In this document: positions 40,183 to 53,049 of the stretch, one piece after another
Layout: every line of letters starts with the position of its first letter
Position numbering within the stretch: the stretch's first letter is position 1
NCBI GenBank assembly: GCA_963920575.1
Contig: OY986975.1
Location: forward strand, 1,568,650-1,632,649
Source of the DNA: Narthecium ossifragum
Lineage: Eukaryota; Streptophyta; Magnoliopsida; Dioscoreales; Nartheciaceae
Direction: 5' to 3'
Length of the DNA: 64,000 nt
Program-made: the position numbers and the translations under genes
Notes under the pieces: generated by a model
Seen by the model: the letters and a program-made list of their open reading frames with translations, nothing else
Database searches by the model: none
What the model was told of the DNA's origin: nothing

Positions 40183-43100
40183 GCCGCTCTATTAGAGTCT
40201 TCAGACTAGGAAGATTTGACACTTCCTCTAGCATGGGGCAATCCACAATTACAAGTTTCTTGATAAACAGGAGGTTCTTGATCTCTCTCAAACTGTTGGC
40301 GCCTCTTATGTACAACTCTTGCAACATAACTGCATGATTGATGAGGTCCGTTGGGAGAGACCTCAACTTGGAACACATATCAATGGCGAGATATTGGAGG
40401 TGAGGCAGTACTATTAGTTCCTCACCCGCCTCAAACCAATTCCATTCCCTCCAGCTCGGCATTTTCTCGAGATATAAGTTCTCAAGCTTGGGAAAGGAAG
40501 GGGAAGAAAGTTGCGGACCTCCATCATTCATGCCAAAACAAAATTCTTGTCCAATGCTTGTGACTCCCGATGCACCTGAAATTCGTAAGCAATCAAGTTG
40601 CGGTAGCTGGCCCAAGGTTGGGAGCTGCACGAAGTGGTTGCAGTCCAACAACTCCAACCTCCTTAATGTACGAAATAGTAGAGATGGCGCTGACAACATC
40701 CTCAGCCAGCTAGGGAATTCGAGGCCAAAATAACCTGTAATCTCTAGCGTTTCTAATGACGAAGGGGGACATAGCTCCTCGAAGACCTCTTCTATTTTTC
40801 TGATGGCCTCCTCTGCATGTTCTGTACATGTCTCTTGAATCTCTAAGTTGCAAGGACTAGTGCAATTCAAACAAAGATACCGAAGATGGTGTTTGTCCTT
40901 CAATGCTGCTGCTCTTGCGTCACCTCTGCTGGAGACCCTTTCAAGCTTGTCTATTGACAAACTGGTCAGCTTGGAAAGAGATCCCAAATCTTCCAATGTA
41001 GAATCCCCAACATTTTCAACTCGTTCTTCATTCATAGCAGCAGCGGTCAATCCATAAATTACTGCAAGTCGGTGGAGCCTTCTTATTCCGAATGGCATTC
41101 CATCAATTGGAGTCTCATGGAGATTGAGGTACTTGAGGTTATGCAACATGACGATTGTAGCAGGAAGGCGGTGCATGTTTTTACAGTCTCTCAAGTGTAA
41201 GAAATGGAGATTCCACAGATTTCCTATGCATTCAGGTATCTCTCTCACTTTAGTGTATGCGAGACCTAAATATCTCAAGTGAATAAGATCACCTATAGAA
41301 CTTGGCAACTCCTCCAAGGGAGAATAAGAAAGATCCAAGATCCTCAGACACTTGAGAGATTTGAAATCAGCATATTGAAGCTTTTGAATATTTGGAAGTT
41401 TTAGTGCCCTGAGTGATGTTTGTCGCCTTATGATGTCGGTAATGCCCTGTACTTCCCCACCTTGTAAGTATAGACGGCGTGGCTTCATCGGAGAAGAACT
41501 AAACGATGACACTATCTCAGGAAGCCGTTCTGCGTCTCCACAGAAGGTTTCATGGTGTGCTAGATATTGTACAAGAGATTGCACAAGGTCATGTATTCTG
41601 CATACTCCTTGATCATAGTAATTTGGATCTGGCTGCAAAAGATTCCTCTGTATCAATTCCTTCCAATACTCTTCTGCCGTCTCTTCTATCGTCAACTTTC
41701 CTATTGGTTCCACGAACCTCTCGGAGGACCAAAATTTTTGAGTTTCAAACTCGTTGAAAAGAGTATCCTTAGGATACAATGCAAAGTAGAGAAAACATGG
41801 CTTGAGATAAGATGGTAGATCCTCATAACTCAAGTATAAAGCTCCCAGAACTCCTTCGGGAAGAAGATTATTGTTTGACCATACTGGATTTCGGTGAACT
41901 TTCTCCCATTCAGAATGCCGCATGTCCTTTGTACTGAGCATGCCAGCGACTGCATTGATGGCCAGAGGAAGACCATCACATTGCTCTACGATTTTCATCC
42001 CAATATCTTTCAATTCCTGCTTTTTATTGTTGTCATCATCCTTCTGAAATACCGAATTACATAGCAACGACCAACCATCCTCAACACGCAACTTCTCCAC
42101 GCTATGAAGATGTATGGCTCCCATACCCTTGGCTATGTTTGTGGATCTAGTGGTGATCAAAAGTCTACTTCCACGGCCACAACTTTGCAAGGGCCTTTTT
42201 AATAAATTCAGCCATAGAGATGCATCCCACACATCATCCAATACAAGGAAGACTATCTTCTTCCTTACCACCTCATGGAGCTTCACTTCTAGATATGCTG
42301 AATCTTGATTCACATCAGGATCACCTCCTATATGTTGTATGATCTCCCTTAAGATTTTGGTTTCATTGACATCTTGGGAAACACAAATCCACACAGGTTT
42401 GACAGTCCGAAAGTGATTTTGCACCATCTCGTCGTTGAAGATTTTTTGGGCGAGAGTAGTTTTGCCTATCCCCCCCATGCCGACGATGGCGAGGGTAACA
42501 AGCATCTTCTGACGATGATCGTCGGCTAACAGCAACTTCACCAAGGTCCTAGTATCCTCTTCTATTCTTGTGCCCACAAGATCAGGTTCAACCAGAGAAG
42601 ACATGATTCTTCGGCTTTTTGGAGGAGCAGATCTTCTATTTTGATCATTGAGAGTAATTGGCGTAAGATTGAAATCATTTTTGTCCTTAATGATTTCGTC
42701 CAGCCTATTGTTTAGACTTTTAATTTTGTTTCCAATCTGGTGACGAAATCCAATGCAGGAAAAGGGAGTGAGGCAACAGTTTACCTGCCAGGAAAATATA
42801 TAAGGGCATTTGATCAATATGCAAGTTGCAAAATGGATGCTTTCGTGTTGTATATGTACATATCATAAAAAGGAACTTCAATGGTTAACAGGTGTGTATA
42901 AGATAACAAATAGAGGAAAAAGTGAGAAGGGTTCAATCGACATACTAGCTGCCTGAACAGATATGTAAGGTAAGAAAGAGAAGATGGTGCTGCCTGCAGG
43001 CGCTTCTGGTTCTCGATCTCGATCTCGTCCATAATATCATCGGCATCGTACATGAGATCTTTGAGCTCGTTCAGCCAACGATTGATGGCCCGATCCTGGC

Positions 43101-43266
43101 TCTGCCTCCTCTCGGCATCGACGAGCAGGTCACGTATCAAGCTTAGCTTTCTTTGAAGCTTCTCGATCTCGCCCGGCACACCGAGGAGCATGACAGCCTC
43201 GTTCTCGGCATATTTTAGCAGCACATCGGTGAACTTGGAGACGTACTCACTCGGGATCATTGCCAT
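40124..43266 (-). CDS. CC-NBS-LRR disease resistance protein (gene 1), truncated C-terminus
   Basis: Two exons: 43266-42946 (107 codons from MAMIPSEY) and 42784-40124, with a 161-bp intron (donor CTA/GTATGT, acceptor TGGCAG/GTAAAC). Predicted protein 993 residues. Exon 1 is an Rx-type coiled coil with WLNELKDLMYDADDIMDEIE. The NB-ARC domain has P-loop GMGGIGKTT (about residues 209-217), kinase-2 FLVLDDVWD, GSRLLITTRS, CDGLPLAINA, CFLYFALYPKD and an MHD-like IHDLV. LRRs follow (LRILDLSYSPLEELPSSIG and others). These cytoplasmic or membrane-associated receptors bind ATP/ADP and trigger effector immunity; the ligand is unknown. A 5-nt loss near 40,190 replaces the last ~105 residues with about 20 unrelated ones. 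It may still work or may be decaying. Confidence 0.85.
42785..42945 (-). other. Intron of resistance gene 1, 161 bp
   Basis: Consensus GTATGT donor and TGGCAG acceptor on the minus strand. Position and phase 0 are identical to the intron of gene 2 (146 bp). Confidence 0.85.
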
Positions 43267-43283
43267 AACTCCGACTTGGAACA

Positions 43284-43382
43284 AAACTGAGAAGAAACAG
43301 AAGAAGATGGTTGCCGAAACTGAGAAGAAACAGAAGAAGATGGTTGCCGAAACTGAGAAGAAACAGAAGAAGATGGCTGCCG
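43284..43382. repeat. 33-bp triplication in the 5' leader of resistance gene 1
   Basis: Units at 43284-43316, 43317-43349 and 43350-43382 are identical except for one base in the third ('ggctgccg'). Gene 2 has a single diverged copy of the unit at the same place (about 52,693-52,725). Confidence 0.93.
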
Positions 43383-43506
43383 ATGAAGATGGAGTTGAAG
43401 ACGAAGAGAGTGTTCCAAGAGTAGCACAAGCTGGTTCAGCTGTAACAAAGAGATCAGAAAGGAATCCATAATAATTGCTAAGGAGGACCAAATAATTACG
43501 TGTCAT

Positions 43507-45700
43507 ACTAATTAGATGAATAAATTAATGATAAAGATCACTACATGTGAAAAAGACTTAAATTTCTAATTATTATATGAGCTCATACCTGAGTGATCCG
43601 TGAATATAGCTCTGTTCTTATAGGGAAATTTGAAAAAATAGTTCCATTGCAGACACGACGTCCAAGAAAGAACAAAACACGAGGAAATTAACATGCAGGA
43701 AATTGATCAGGCAATAGGCATGCATCATCTAATTAGTAGCACAGCTATGTAGCACAGCACTGGAAACTGACCATCATCAAAAGACCTTAAGTTACTCTCA
43801 CAGATATGTAGCACAGCTACTCATATGATGATTTGGTTTACATAGAGTCAAATTAAGCATATTCAAATAACTCCTGTCCGGCATCATGGAAGGTCGATGA
43901 TTATGGGATCATATCATCAAATTAAGCGCTTGTGTTCCCGTCTTCATGTGCATAAAGGACGTTGTAAATCTTTTGTAAAATGCCCAGAAGTTTTGATTTA
44001 GATAGCAGAGGACAATACCTTTTGATTTGAAGAGTCGTTTGCGACTTGAACTAAACTTGTCCAATAAAAAGATTCAGAGTTCGTACTCCTTTTTCTTTTT
44101 ATTCGTGACTAAATTTTTTCAAAGAGAAAATTTAGTTGCAATAATCATAGAATTAAGGAGTAAAAGTATCAGAAATAGTGAGAAGTGGAGTTATCAATAG
44201 AAACCAGAACCAGAACAAGATTTAATTACTAGGCTTCTTGTAGATACATCATATATAGGAAAGACAAGATTGAAAACTAGAAGAAGAACAAATTAGGCAG
44301 TCAACCATCTTGATTACCTGAATAGCAAGACCTTCTTAAGGGAAATATGGAGGTTTTATACGTACCTGCAATTCACTGCTAGCTATCAATGAGCAATTGA
44401 TTCCCTTGTATTGCTTCAACAACCTCTTCTAGCTATCTCCGCCGCTGGCATGGAGTCCCCAATTCCAACTTCTTCAACTATTTGTTTCTACAACTCTATG
44501 TAGGTTAACAATCAAGCAAACACATTGATTTCCTAGATAGACTTCGAATAGTCAAATGTTGAACTGATGATGAACCACCCCAAATTAGCCGACTGACTTA
44601 GCATTCACCAACTAGCTAATATGTCAAAGATGCAAATACTATAATAGACTAGATCTGGCCTGCGTTCATCAAACTGGATGGATAAGATCGATTCGATAGG
44701 ATCTCAACGATCCTGATCACTTCCAGTGCTGCATTCTAAAGAGAGCTTAACCCAAGTTATGAATGTTACTGTGAGCCTACAATTGTGTCTGTATGGACAG
44801 TCATGAAGGGAATCCCTTCATGACTTTTTAGTAAACCAGCTGAATCATCATCCTAATATTTTTTTAACAATAAGACAGGCATATGCTTTCAATTAAGCCA
44901 AGGGAATCCCATGCTTTCGTTGAAGAATTAGTTATGAGTTTAGAAGACTTCTCTACCTTCACTATCTTATGCTTGATTAGCTTAATTAGTTTAGTTTGTC
45001 ACACCCAAGTTGATGAGTTGTTTTATTGTACAATTAACGTGTGATTGATATACCATTGCTAGAATAAAGAAAAATGGCTGGTAGCTGTAAGGTTTTCGCA
45101 TTGCTTTTTCTCATAAGATCATCCAATCATTTTTAAGAACAAGATGAGCATTTGCTTTCAATTAAGCCAATAGATTCACTTGCTTTCGTTAGAGATTTAG
45201 CTCTTATCTTAGAAGAGTTCTCTGCCTCCATTAAGTAGTTTATGTGAGATTAGTAAGGAATGGAATGATTTTTGAGGAAATGCAAGAGGGGCATATGCTA
45301 TGGATAATCCCAATGACTTCCCAATTAATTTGAAGAATTACCTATGAGAACTTAGAAGAGTTGTAATACCTCCACTAGCTTATGCTTAATTAGCTGGTTA
45401 CATCCAAGTTGATGAGTTGTTTATTGTACATGATTGAAGTAACATTGCTAAAATTAATAAAAAAGGGTTGTTAGCAAGCTGTTAACTCTTCACATTTCAT
45501 AAGAGTTTTTAAGACCAAGTCAAGCATATGCTTCAATTATGGAAATGGATTCCTTTGCTTGCGTTGAAGATCAGCTATGGGTTTAGAATAGTTCTCTAAC
45601 CCCACTATATTACGCTTAATTAGCTTGTCACTTCCATATATATAGCCGAGTTGTTTATTGTAATTTGTTATACTATATTATTATAAACTTAACTTTTCTT
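43507..45700. other. 5' flank of resistance gene 1 with diverged tandem units
   Basis: No gene. The part up to 44,700 aligns with 56,640-56,835 and 58,340-58,890 upstream of gene 2. At 45,000-45,690 a unit with 'cttgtcac...aagttgatgagttgttt' recurs with diverged copies near 45,005, 45,408 and 45,645, and also near 59,008 and 59,368 upstream of gene 2. These are shared upstream sequences of the duplicated locus. Confidence 0.6.
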
Positions 45701-45989
45701 AATGTTTTAAGCTTTTGCGTGAGGGATTAGAGTTAGCATTATATCAGATGTACACGAGTGTAACTCAAATAAAATCTCCAAGGGTTGACCTGAAAATTAA
45801 ACGATTAAGTACTTGGCAAGTTCTTTGCGTAGAGAATAAAATGTTTTGGTGCCACAAAGTTTTCGGAGTGTCTCCGAGCAATGAACCTTGCTTCTTGAAG
45901 ATAAATAATAGGCTTTCACTATCGATGGTGTTAGAGATATTTTCAAATAAACTATCCTTTTCTAATAGCATCGGTTGGGATGAAAGGTG

Positions 45990-46350
45990 AGAAGTGAGAA
46001 GTTATACGATACTTATGTATCGTTGACCGTTCGTAACGGGATGCTTCGCGCGAACGGACGCGACGCTTCCGGAACGGATGCGATGTTTGAGTTTGAGGTC
46101 TATATAAACCCCATTAATTCTTCACTTACGAATACAGATTTTATCATATCTTCTCCTCAAATCTTCTCAAATCTTCTGCCAATATCTCTGACAATATCCT
46201 ACGGACTTTCCTTCGTCGGTACTAACGCAGGAAAGTGAGAACCTCGTTGTATTCTAAAGGAGATTCGCCAGAGACCCGTTGTACTACCGATCTGGTGGGG
46301 CCGAATCAACCCTTAAGGGTAACGACATCCGTAACGTGCCTCGAAGTTCT
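45990..46350 (+). mobile_element. Copia-style LTR fragment
   Basis: GC-rich 'cgaacggacgcgacgcttcc' text is followed by TATATAAA at 46101-46108, and then by wording typical of the 3' part of some plant Ty1/copia LTRs ('gagattcgccagagaccc', 'gatctggtggggccgaat'). Ends and duplication not found. Confidence 0.45.
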
Positions 46351-47600
46351 GTCAATCCGCTACAGAGTCTTCCTCCTTCTCCAACATCCTTTAATTTCTC
46401 CAACAGATGGCATTTCAGCAACCATGTCGTTTGTCTGTGTAGTATGAAACAAGGCTTTTGGTGTCGGCCGATATGGTGCATCATGATCGAACTTTTAGTC
46501 GAACACGCATGATCATGAGCCCTCACAAGGGATTGGTTCGACCTGAAAAGCTAATCACAAAACTCCATGAACAACTCCAATACCACAGGCTGGGGGGTCC
46601 GGACAAAATCCTGATGGTGAAAGCGACACCATCAGCAGAGAGGAGGAACAGAGGTCGCAGGATAGGGAGGAACTAAAAGATGGTTGCAAGCACAAAGTGG
46701 CTTAACAAATGAACGTACAAGGAGACACTTTGATATATAGCAAGGAATTAATTGAAGTGCTCAATGAATACTTGAATGCCTTTTAAGATGTTGGACTACA
46801 GTTCCAGCTGAACCTATGTTCATTGTGTTTTCCCCAAGATTCTTCACAGCTTGTCCACCACCATAATATTAGTATGCTGTTGTTTCTAAGTACTGTCGAA
46901 TTACCCAGTTTGAAAGAAAACTGTTCACAAAGAAGCTAATTTCTGGTAGCACGGCCAATAATTTTGTCAACATATATATCAGCCTTCGCGCTCTTAGGAG
47001 CCACAGCATAGGATTTTTTTTTTTGAACCCAATAGCTTCTCCTCCTTGTTAAAGATGATTCCTTGTTCTTCTTCATGCTCTAAATTTGACTACTATTGGA
47101 CTATATATGTATCTTTGAGAGATTAAACATGAGAACACACATGCATAACTGCTGCAGCAACAGAAAACATAAATTTCGGTCAAGTATGAATGATTTTGGC
47201 GCTAACTGTCGGCAACTGAACTAAGGAAACAAAAACAAGCAAAAAAGAGAGATTTTGCAAAGTGAGTCTGTACATATACATGTGTATCATGAAAAAGGAA
47301 TATATCATGGTGATAGCACTTTCTTGTGACTGGCAAGTCTTGTTGAACTTTCTTTGACTAAATCCAAGTTGTGTTTAGTGGCTCATCATGTTAATGAAAA
47401 TTATGAGATAATGACTTGCAGAATTGTTCTTCTTAATCTCTTCCTTTGAGGTGATTCAGCTCCCATAGTGTATTTTGATAGGGTGGTGGGTCTTTAACAC
47501 AAGTCACAGCTTTCTGAAAAGATTGTCAAGGAATTGTTTGAGTTGCCTTGCTGCAAAAAATGTTAGGAGTTCAAGTTATGTCCAAGGGGTGGGGTGATGG
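46351..47600. other. Non-coding stretch
   Basis: Short open frames only (for example 46458-46676), no recognised domain. An isolated T9 run lies near 47,015. Confidence 0.4.
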
Positions 47601-47639
47601 GAGTCATGCACGAAGGCCTGCTCAAGCACAGGTTATTGA

Positions 47640-48129
47640 TCGAAATCTTGCAAACGGATGGAGCATGGTGTATTGGGTCTTCGACTACTGGGATTGGCAT
47701 GGCTTGTTGAGAGAACGAGGGGATTACACCGACCTGGGTCTTATCTGAGAACGTAATGGCCAGCAGTAGTAATGAGGCGGAGTTGTTGGCGGTCCTCCGG
47801 GCACTAAATGGGCTAGTAGAGCGAGGGATTCACGATATCATTATTGAGTCCGACTCGAGGAACACAGTGAACTCCATTAATGGTAGAGAGGTGTGGGTGA
47901 CAGGTTTGGAATCCATCATTAGGAGTATTTGGAGTCTGGCGTCTCTCCTAGGCGGAGTTATTTTCATGTATGTACCGCGTGAGGCAAACGCGGTGGCGGA
48001 TGATCTAGCACGTCGGGCTAGGCATGCGGCTGCTGGCACTGTGTCAGTGACCACACCGCCTTGATGTAACCTGAAGTAGAGACATGTATCACTTCGCCTC
48101 TTGGCTCAACTCAGCAAAAAAAAAAAAAA
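47640..48129 (+). mobile_element. 5'-truncated LINE, RNase H end and poly(A)
   Basis: A frameshifted plus-strand RNase H remnant: TDGAWCIGSSTTG, stop and frameshift near 47,705, then NEAELLAVLRAL, ESDSRNTVNSINGR and ANAVADDLARRA, ending at 48064. The 3' tail 'ttggctcaactc' precedes the A run at 48116-48129. The same tail is seen in LINE 1 and LINE 2. Confidence 0.8.
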
Positions 48130-48130
48130 T

Positions 48131-48149
48131 CAACACACACACACACACA
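48131..48149. repeat. (CA)n microsatellite
   Basis: About nine CA units directly after the LINE poly(A) tail. Confidence 0.85.
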
Positions 48150-48239
48150 TTTATATACGTACAAAGAGAGTAGGAGAGATATGAATGCAAACTTATCATC
48201 TCATAGTGATAACAAAGCCGCTTGATGTATATTAGTCAG

Positions 48240-49241
48240 AAACTTAGTTAGACACTTTGACAACAAAAGAAGCATCAAAGGTTACATGCAATTCATTTGA
48301 GATCAGTGCCAGGAAAGGATTTGAGATTACAACAGAACACTTTGTAGAAAATAGTACATACAAATCAATGCGCCATATGCCAATTCCAGATTTATATTAG
48401 CGACTAATTGTCATGCTACAATCTCGGGCTTCACCCTTGTCCTGCTTCTCCACCTCCTCCTCTAGAGTCCGCCTTTTGATCAAGTATCTGATCTCGCTGC
48501 GTGCAAAACGCTGTGGAGAGATAGTATCTAGTCCCTGATCAATACCAAAACAGAACAAGTTATGCTACAGGGAATCGAATGCTAATAGTTTAAGAAACAC
48601 CGACAGCCAATCGAAGTACGAGATTGAGCCATTACACAAGATAGAGACACAGAATTTTAACATGAAAAAGATGAAGCTAATAAATCACAGGTGCAATTCA
48701 GGATTAAAACAAAAATCCAAATACTCGAGGAGTAATTGCACAGTAACAAGTTAGACATTTCAACATTTACAAAGCAATGGAACAGAATAGTTACTTTTTA
48801 ACAAATTTCTGCCATTCATACCAAGAAGAAATGACTCCCATGCTGGAACAGGTTCCTCCTTGAGCCATTGGAAGCTATAAACAAAAATCCTCCCACTAAA
48901 CCAGCAACAACCAAGTTATCAAATAATACGAGGTCCAAATCAAGGTCTTCAATGACAAAACAAACATATCTGCAGCTATGCTTGTCATCCCAATCAATTT
49001 TGCTTGTAGTTCCTGAACAACAATTACATACACGAAACAAAACTATCAGGGTTACAAATCATTTCAGACCAAAACTACCCATCTTTGTGATTTCAACAAA
49101 ATTGACAAAAAGAGAAAGATATCTCTACATATCTACATACATCATCTCTATGCCAACTCATGATATATACATACTAGGAAGAGTACTTACCAAGTATAGA
49201 TCATTTGAACTCCAGAGAGACAAACAAAGAGCAAGAAATGA
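48240..49241. repeat. Copy 3 of the resistance-gene 3' flank, with 3' UTR of gene 2
   Basis: Anchors shared with copies 1 and 2 are at 48,265-48,380 and 48,785-48,910. The part 48,900-49,230 matches 39,485-39,845 behind gene 1. The stretch 48,420-48,540 (CT-rich, GC-richer) is not shared. Confidence 0.7.
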
Positions 49242-52200
49242 TCATCGTTTTAAATCGAAGGCGAAGGGAACCTTGGTGTATGAGAAGTAGCCTGATCCAT
49301 CGTAGGTATTGGCTTTAACTTGAGGGATGTCTCTGATCTTGGGCCACTCCGGGCCATCCACAAGACACCTGGAGAGCAGGTCGGTGCTGCCTTTGATGTA
49401 CAGCTTCTGCAGAGAACCGAACTGCTGCTGCTGCTGCAATTCTCCTCCTGTTGCACTAGTAGTAGCACTGCTACTTGCTAATAACCATTCTGGCAAGGAC
49501 TCCATATGATCTCCGCCAAGTAATTCCAGATGCTGCAGAGCATCCATACCGACCACATTCCTCAGGTTTTTCCAGTCACCCGCAACAAATAGCGTCTTCA
49601 GATTAGGAAGATTTGACACTTCCTCTAGCATGGGGCAATCCACAATTGTAAGCTTCTTGATAAATAGAAGGTTCTTGATCTCTCTCAAGCTGTTGGCTTC
49701 TCGTATGTACAACTCTTGCAACATAACTGAATGATTGATGAGGTCCGTTGGGAGAGACCTCAACTTGGGACACAGTATAATGGAGAGACTTTGGATGCGA
49801 GGCAGTACTATTAGTTGATGCACTGGCAGTCGTAGTTCCTCACCCGCCTCAAACCAATTCCATTCCCTCCAGTTTGGCATTTTCTTGAGAATTAATGTCG
49901 TAAGCATGGGAAAGGTAGGGCAGCAAAGTTGTGAACCTCCATCATTCATGCCAAACAAAAATTCATGTCCCATGATTGTGACCCCCGACGCACCTGAAAT
50001 ATTTAAGAAATCAAGCTGCGGTAGCTGGCCCAAGGCTGGGAGCTGCACAAAGTGGTTGCAGTCCAACAAATCCAACTTCCTTAATATAGGAAATAAAGAT
50101 GGGGCCGACAACGTCCTCAGCCAACCAGGGAGCTCAAGGCCAAAATAACCTGTAATCTCTAGAATTTCTAATGAAGAAGGGGGACATAGCTCCTCGAAGA
50201 CCTCTTCTATTTTTTTGATGGCCTCCTCTGCATGATCAGTACATGTCCCATGAATCTCTAAGTTACAAAGACTAGAGCAGCGCAAGTAAAGATCCCGAAG
50301 ATGGTTTTTGTCCTTCAATGCTGCTGCACTTGCATCACCTCTGCTGGAGACCCTTTCTAGCTTGTATATTGACAACTCGGTCAGCTTGGAAAGAAATCCC
50401 AAATCTTCCAATGTAGAACCCCCAATGTTTTCAACTCGTTCTTCATTCATAGCAGCAGGCAATCCATAAATTTCTGCAAGTCGGCGGAGCTTTCTTATTC
50501 CGAATGGCATTCCGTCAATTGGAGTCTCTTCGAGATTGAGATACTTGAGGTTATGCAACATGACGATTCTAGCAGGAAGGCGGTGCATGTTTTTACAATC
50601 TCTCATGTGTAAGAAATGGAGATTCCACAGATTTCCTATGCATTCAGGTATCTCTCGCACATTAGTGTCCGCGAGACCTAAATATCTCAAGTGAATAAGA
50701 TCACCTATAGAACTTGGCAACTCCTCTAAGGGCGAGCGGGAAAGATCCAAGATCCTCAGACACTTGAGAGATTTGAAATCAGTATATTGAAGCTTTTGAA
50801 TATTAGGAATCTTTAGTGTTCTCAAGGATGTTTGTTGCCTTATGATGTTGGTAATGCCCTGTACTTCCCCACCTTGTAAGTATAGACGGCGTGGCTTCAT
50901 CAAAGAAGAACTAGATGATGACACTATGTCAGCAAACCGTTCCGCGTCTCCACAGAAGGTTTCATGGTGTGCTAGATATCGTACAAGAGTGTGCACAAGG
51001 TCATGTATTTTACATCCTTGTTGATCATAGTAAGTTGGATCTGACTGCAAAAGATTCCTCTGTATCAATTCGTTCCAATACTCTTCTGCCGTCTCTACTG
51101 CCGTCAGACTTCCTGATGGTTCCACCAACCTCTCGGAGCACCAAAGTCGTTGAATAGGATACTGGTAGAAAATAGTATCCTCCGGATACATTGAAAAGAA
51201 AAGAAAACATGGCTTGAGATAAGATGGTAGATCCTCATAACTCAAGTATAAAGCTCCCAGAACTCCTTCGGGAAGAAGATTATTGTTAGACCATACTGGG
51301 TTTCGACGAACTTTCTCCCATTCAGAATGCCGCATGACCTTTGTACTGAGCATGCCAGCGACTGCATTGATGGCCAGAGGAAGACCATCACATTGCTCCA
51401 CGATTTTCATCCCAATCTCTCTCAATTCACGCTTTTTATTATTGTCATCGTCCTTCTTAAAGACTGAATTGCAGAGCAACAACCAACCATCCTCAACAGA
51501 CAACTTCTCCACATTGTAAAGATGTATGGCACCCATGCCCTTGGCTACCCTCATTGATCTAGTGGTGATAATAATTCTGCTCCCATATCCACAACTTTGC
51601 AAGGGCTTTTTTAATAAATTATGCCACACGGATGCATCCCATACATCATCCAATACAAGGAAGAGTATTTTATGCATTACAACCTTGTGGAGCTCTTCTT
51701 CAAGGTATGCACGATCTTGATTCTCACTAGTATCACCTCGTAGATGTTGTATAATCTTCTCTAAGATTTTGGTTTCATTGACATCTTGGGAAGCACAGAT
51801 CCACAAAGGTCTGACTATGTGACAATGATCTTGCACCATCTCGTCGTTGAAGATTTTTTGGGCGAGGGTCGTTTTGCCTATCCCCCCCATGCCAACGATG
51901 GCGAGGGTAACAGACATCTTCTGATGATGATCATCGGCTAACAGCAACTTCACCAATGTCCTAGTTTCCTCTTCTATTCTTGTGCCCACAAGATCAGGTT
52001 CAACCAGAGACGACGTGATTCTTCGACTTGTTAGAGGAGCGGATCTTCTATTTTGATCATCGAGAGTAATTGGCGTAAGATTGAAATCATTTTTCTCCTT
52101 AATGATTTCGTCCAGCCTAGTGTTTAGACTTTTAATTTTCTTTCCAATCCGATGACGAAATCCGATGCAGGAAAACGGAGTGAGGCAACAGTTTCTCTGC

Positions 52201-52654
52201 AAGGAAAATAAGGGTGTTTGATCAATGCAAGTTGCAATATTCTTTCATGTATAGCAGCATATCAGGAAACTAATTTCAATCCTAAATAGGTATATAAGAT
52301 AACAAAGTGTGGAAAATAAAGTGAAGGGCTGAATGTACGTACCAGATGCGTTGTTGAAGAAGAAGAGGAGGATTCTGCTGCTGCGATGCGTTTGGCATTC
52401 TCGATCTGGATCTCATCGATGATATCATCAGCATCATACATGAGATCTTTGAGCTCGTTTAGCCAGTGCTTGATGGTTTCTTCCTGGCTCTGCCTCATTT
52501 CTGCATCGACGAGCAGGGCACGTATCAGGCCCAGCTTTCTTTGAAGCCTCTCGATCTCGCCGGGCACTCCATTGAGCATGGTTGCCTCGTCCTGGGCATA
52601 TTTTAGCAGGACATCGGCGAACTTAGAGACGAACTGACTCGGGATCATTGCCAT
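49242..52654 (-). CDS. CC-NBS-LRR disease resistance protein (gene 2), intact
   Basis: Two exons: 52654-52343 (104 codons from MAMIPSQF) and 52196-49242, with a 146-bp phase-0 intron (donor CTG/GTACGT, acceptor TTGCAG/AGAAAC). Predicted protein 1,088 residues. Rx-type coiled coil with WLNELKDLMYDADDIIDEIQ; P-loop GMGGIGKTT at about residues 206-214; kinase-2 FLVLDDVWD at about 283-291; GSRIIITTRS; CDGLPLAINA at about 373; CFLFFSMYPED; IHDLV (MHD variant) at about 501-505. LRRs run from about 540, then a Gln run and the tail DGPEWPKIRDIPQVKANTYD. All nucleotide-binding motifs are intact. The P-loop coding region is the usual target of the miR482/2118 family in such genes, but I have not matched a specific miRNA. 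Closest relative in the window is gene 1. Confidence 0.9.
52197..52342 (-). other. Intron of resistance gene 2, 146 bp
   Basis: Consensus GTACGT donor and TTGCAG acceptor on the minus strand, same phase and place as in gene 1. Confidence 0.85.
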
Positions 52655-53049
52655 CGCTCCGATTGAGAATATGTATGCACTAGAAGTACAAATAAAACTG
52701 AGGGGAAACAAAAGAAGGTGGCGGACGATGAAGATCAAAGAAAGGAGTTGAAGATGAAAAGAGTTCCGAGAGTAGCACAAGCTGGTTCAGCTGTAACAAA
52801 GAGATCAGAAAGGAATCCAAATAATTGTTAAGGAAGACCAAATAATTACGTGTCATACTAATTAGAGGAATAAATTAATGGGCTTAGGACATTAGTGTTG
52901 CAAAATTTGTGTTGTCCATCTCTTACTCATTTTAGATGGTATAAAGATAACTATATTAGTAGAGTAATGCAATTATCGGATGCTAATAGTATCCACTAGA
53001 AATCCAAATTTAAAGATAGATTATCAAATCTCTTTGCAGAAAGAGTCAG

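Noticed and set aside
43267..43506. In-frame hydrophobic N-terminal extension of resistance gene 1 as a signal anchor
   Set aside because: It is created by the 33-bp triplication. The homologous leader in gene 2 is open in a different frame, so the extension is not conserved. MAMIPS is the shared start.
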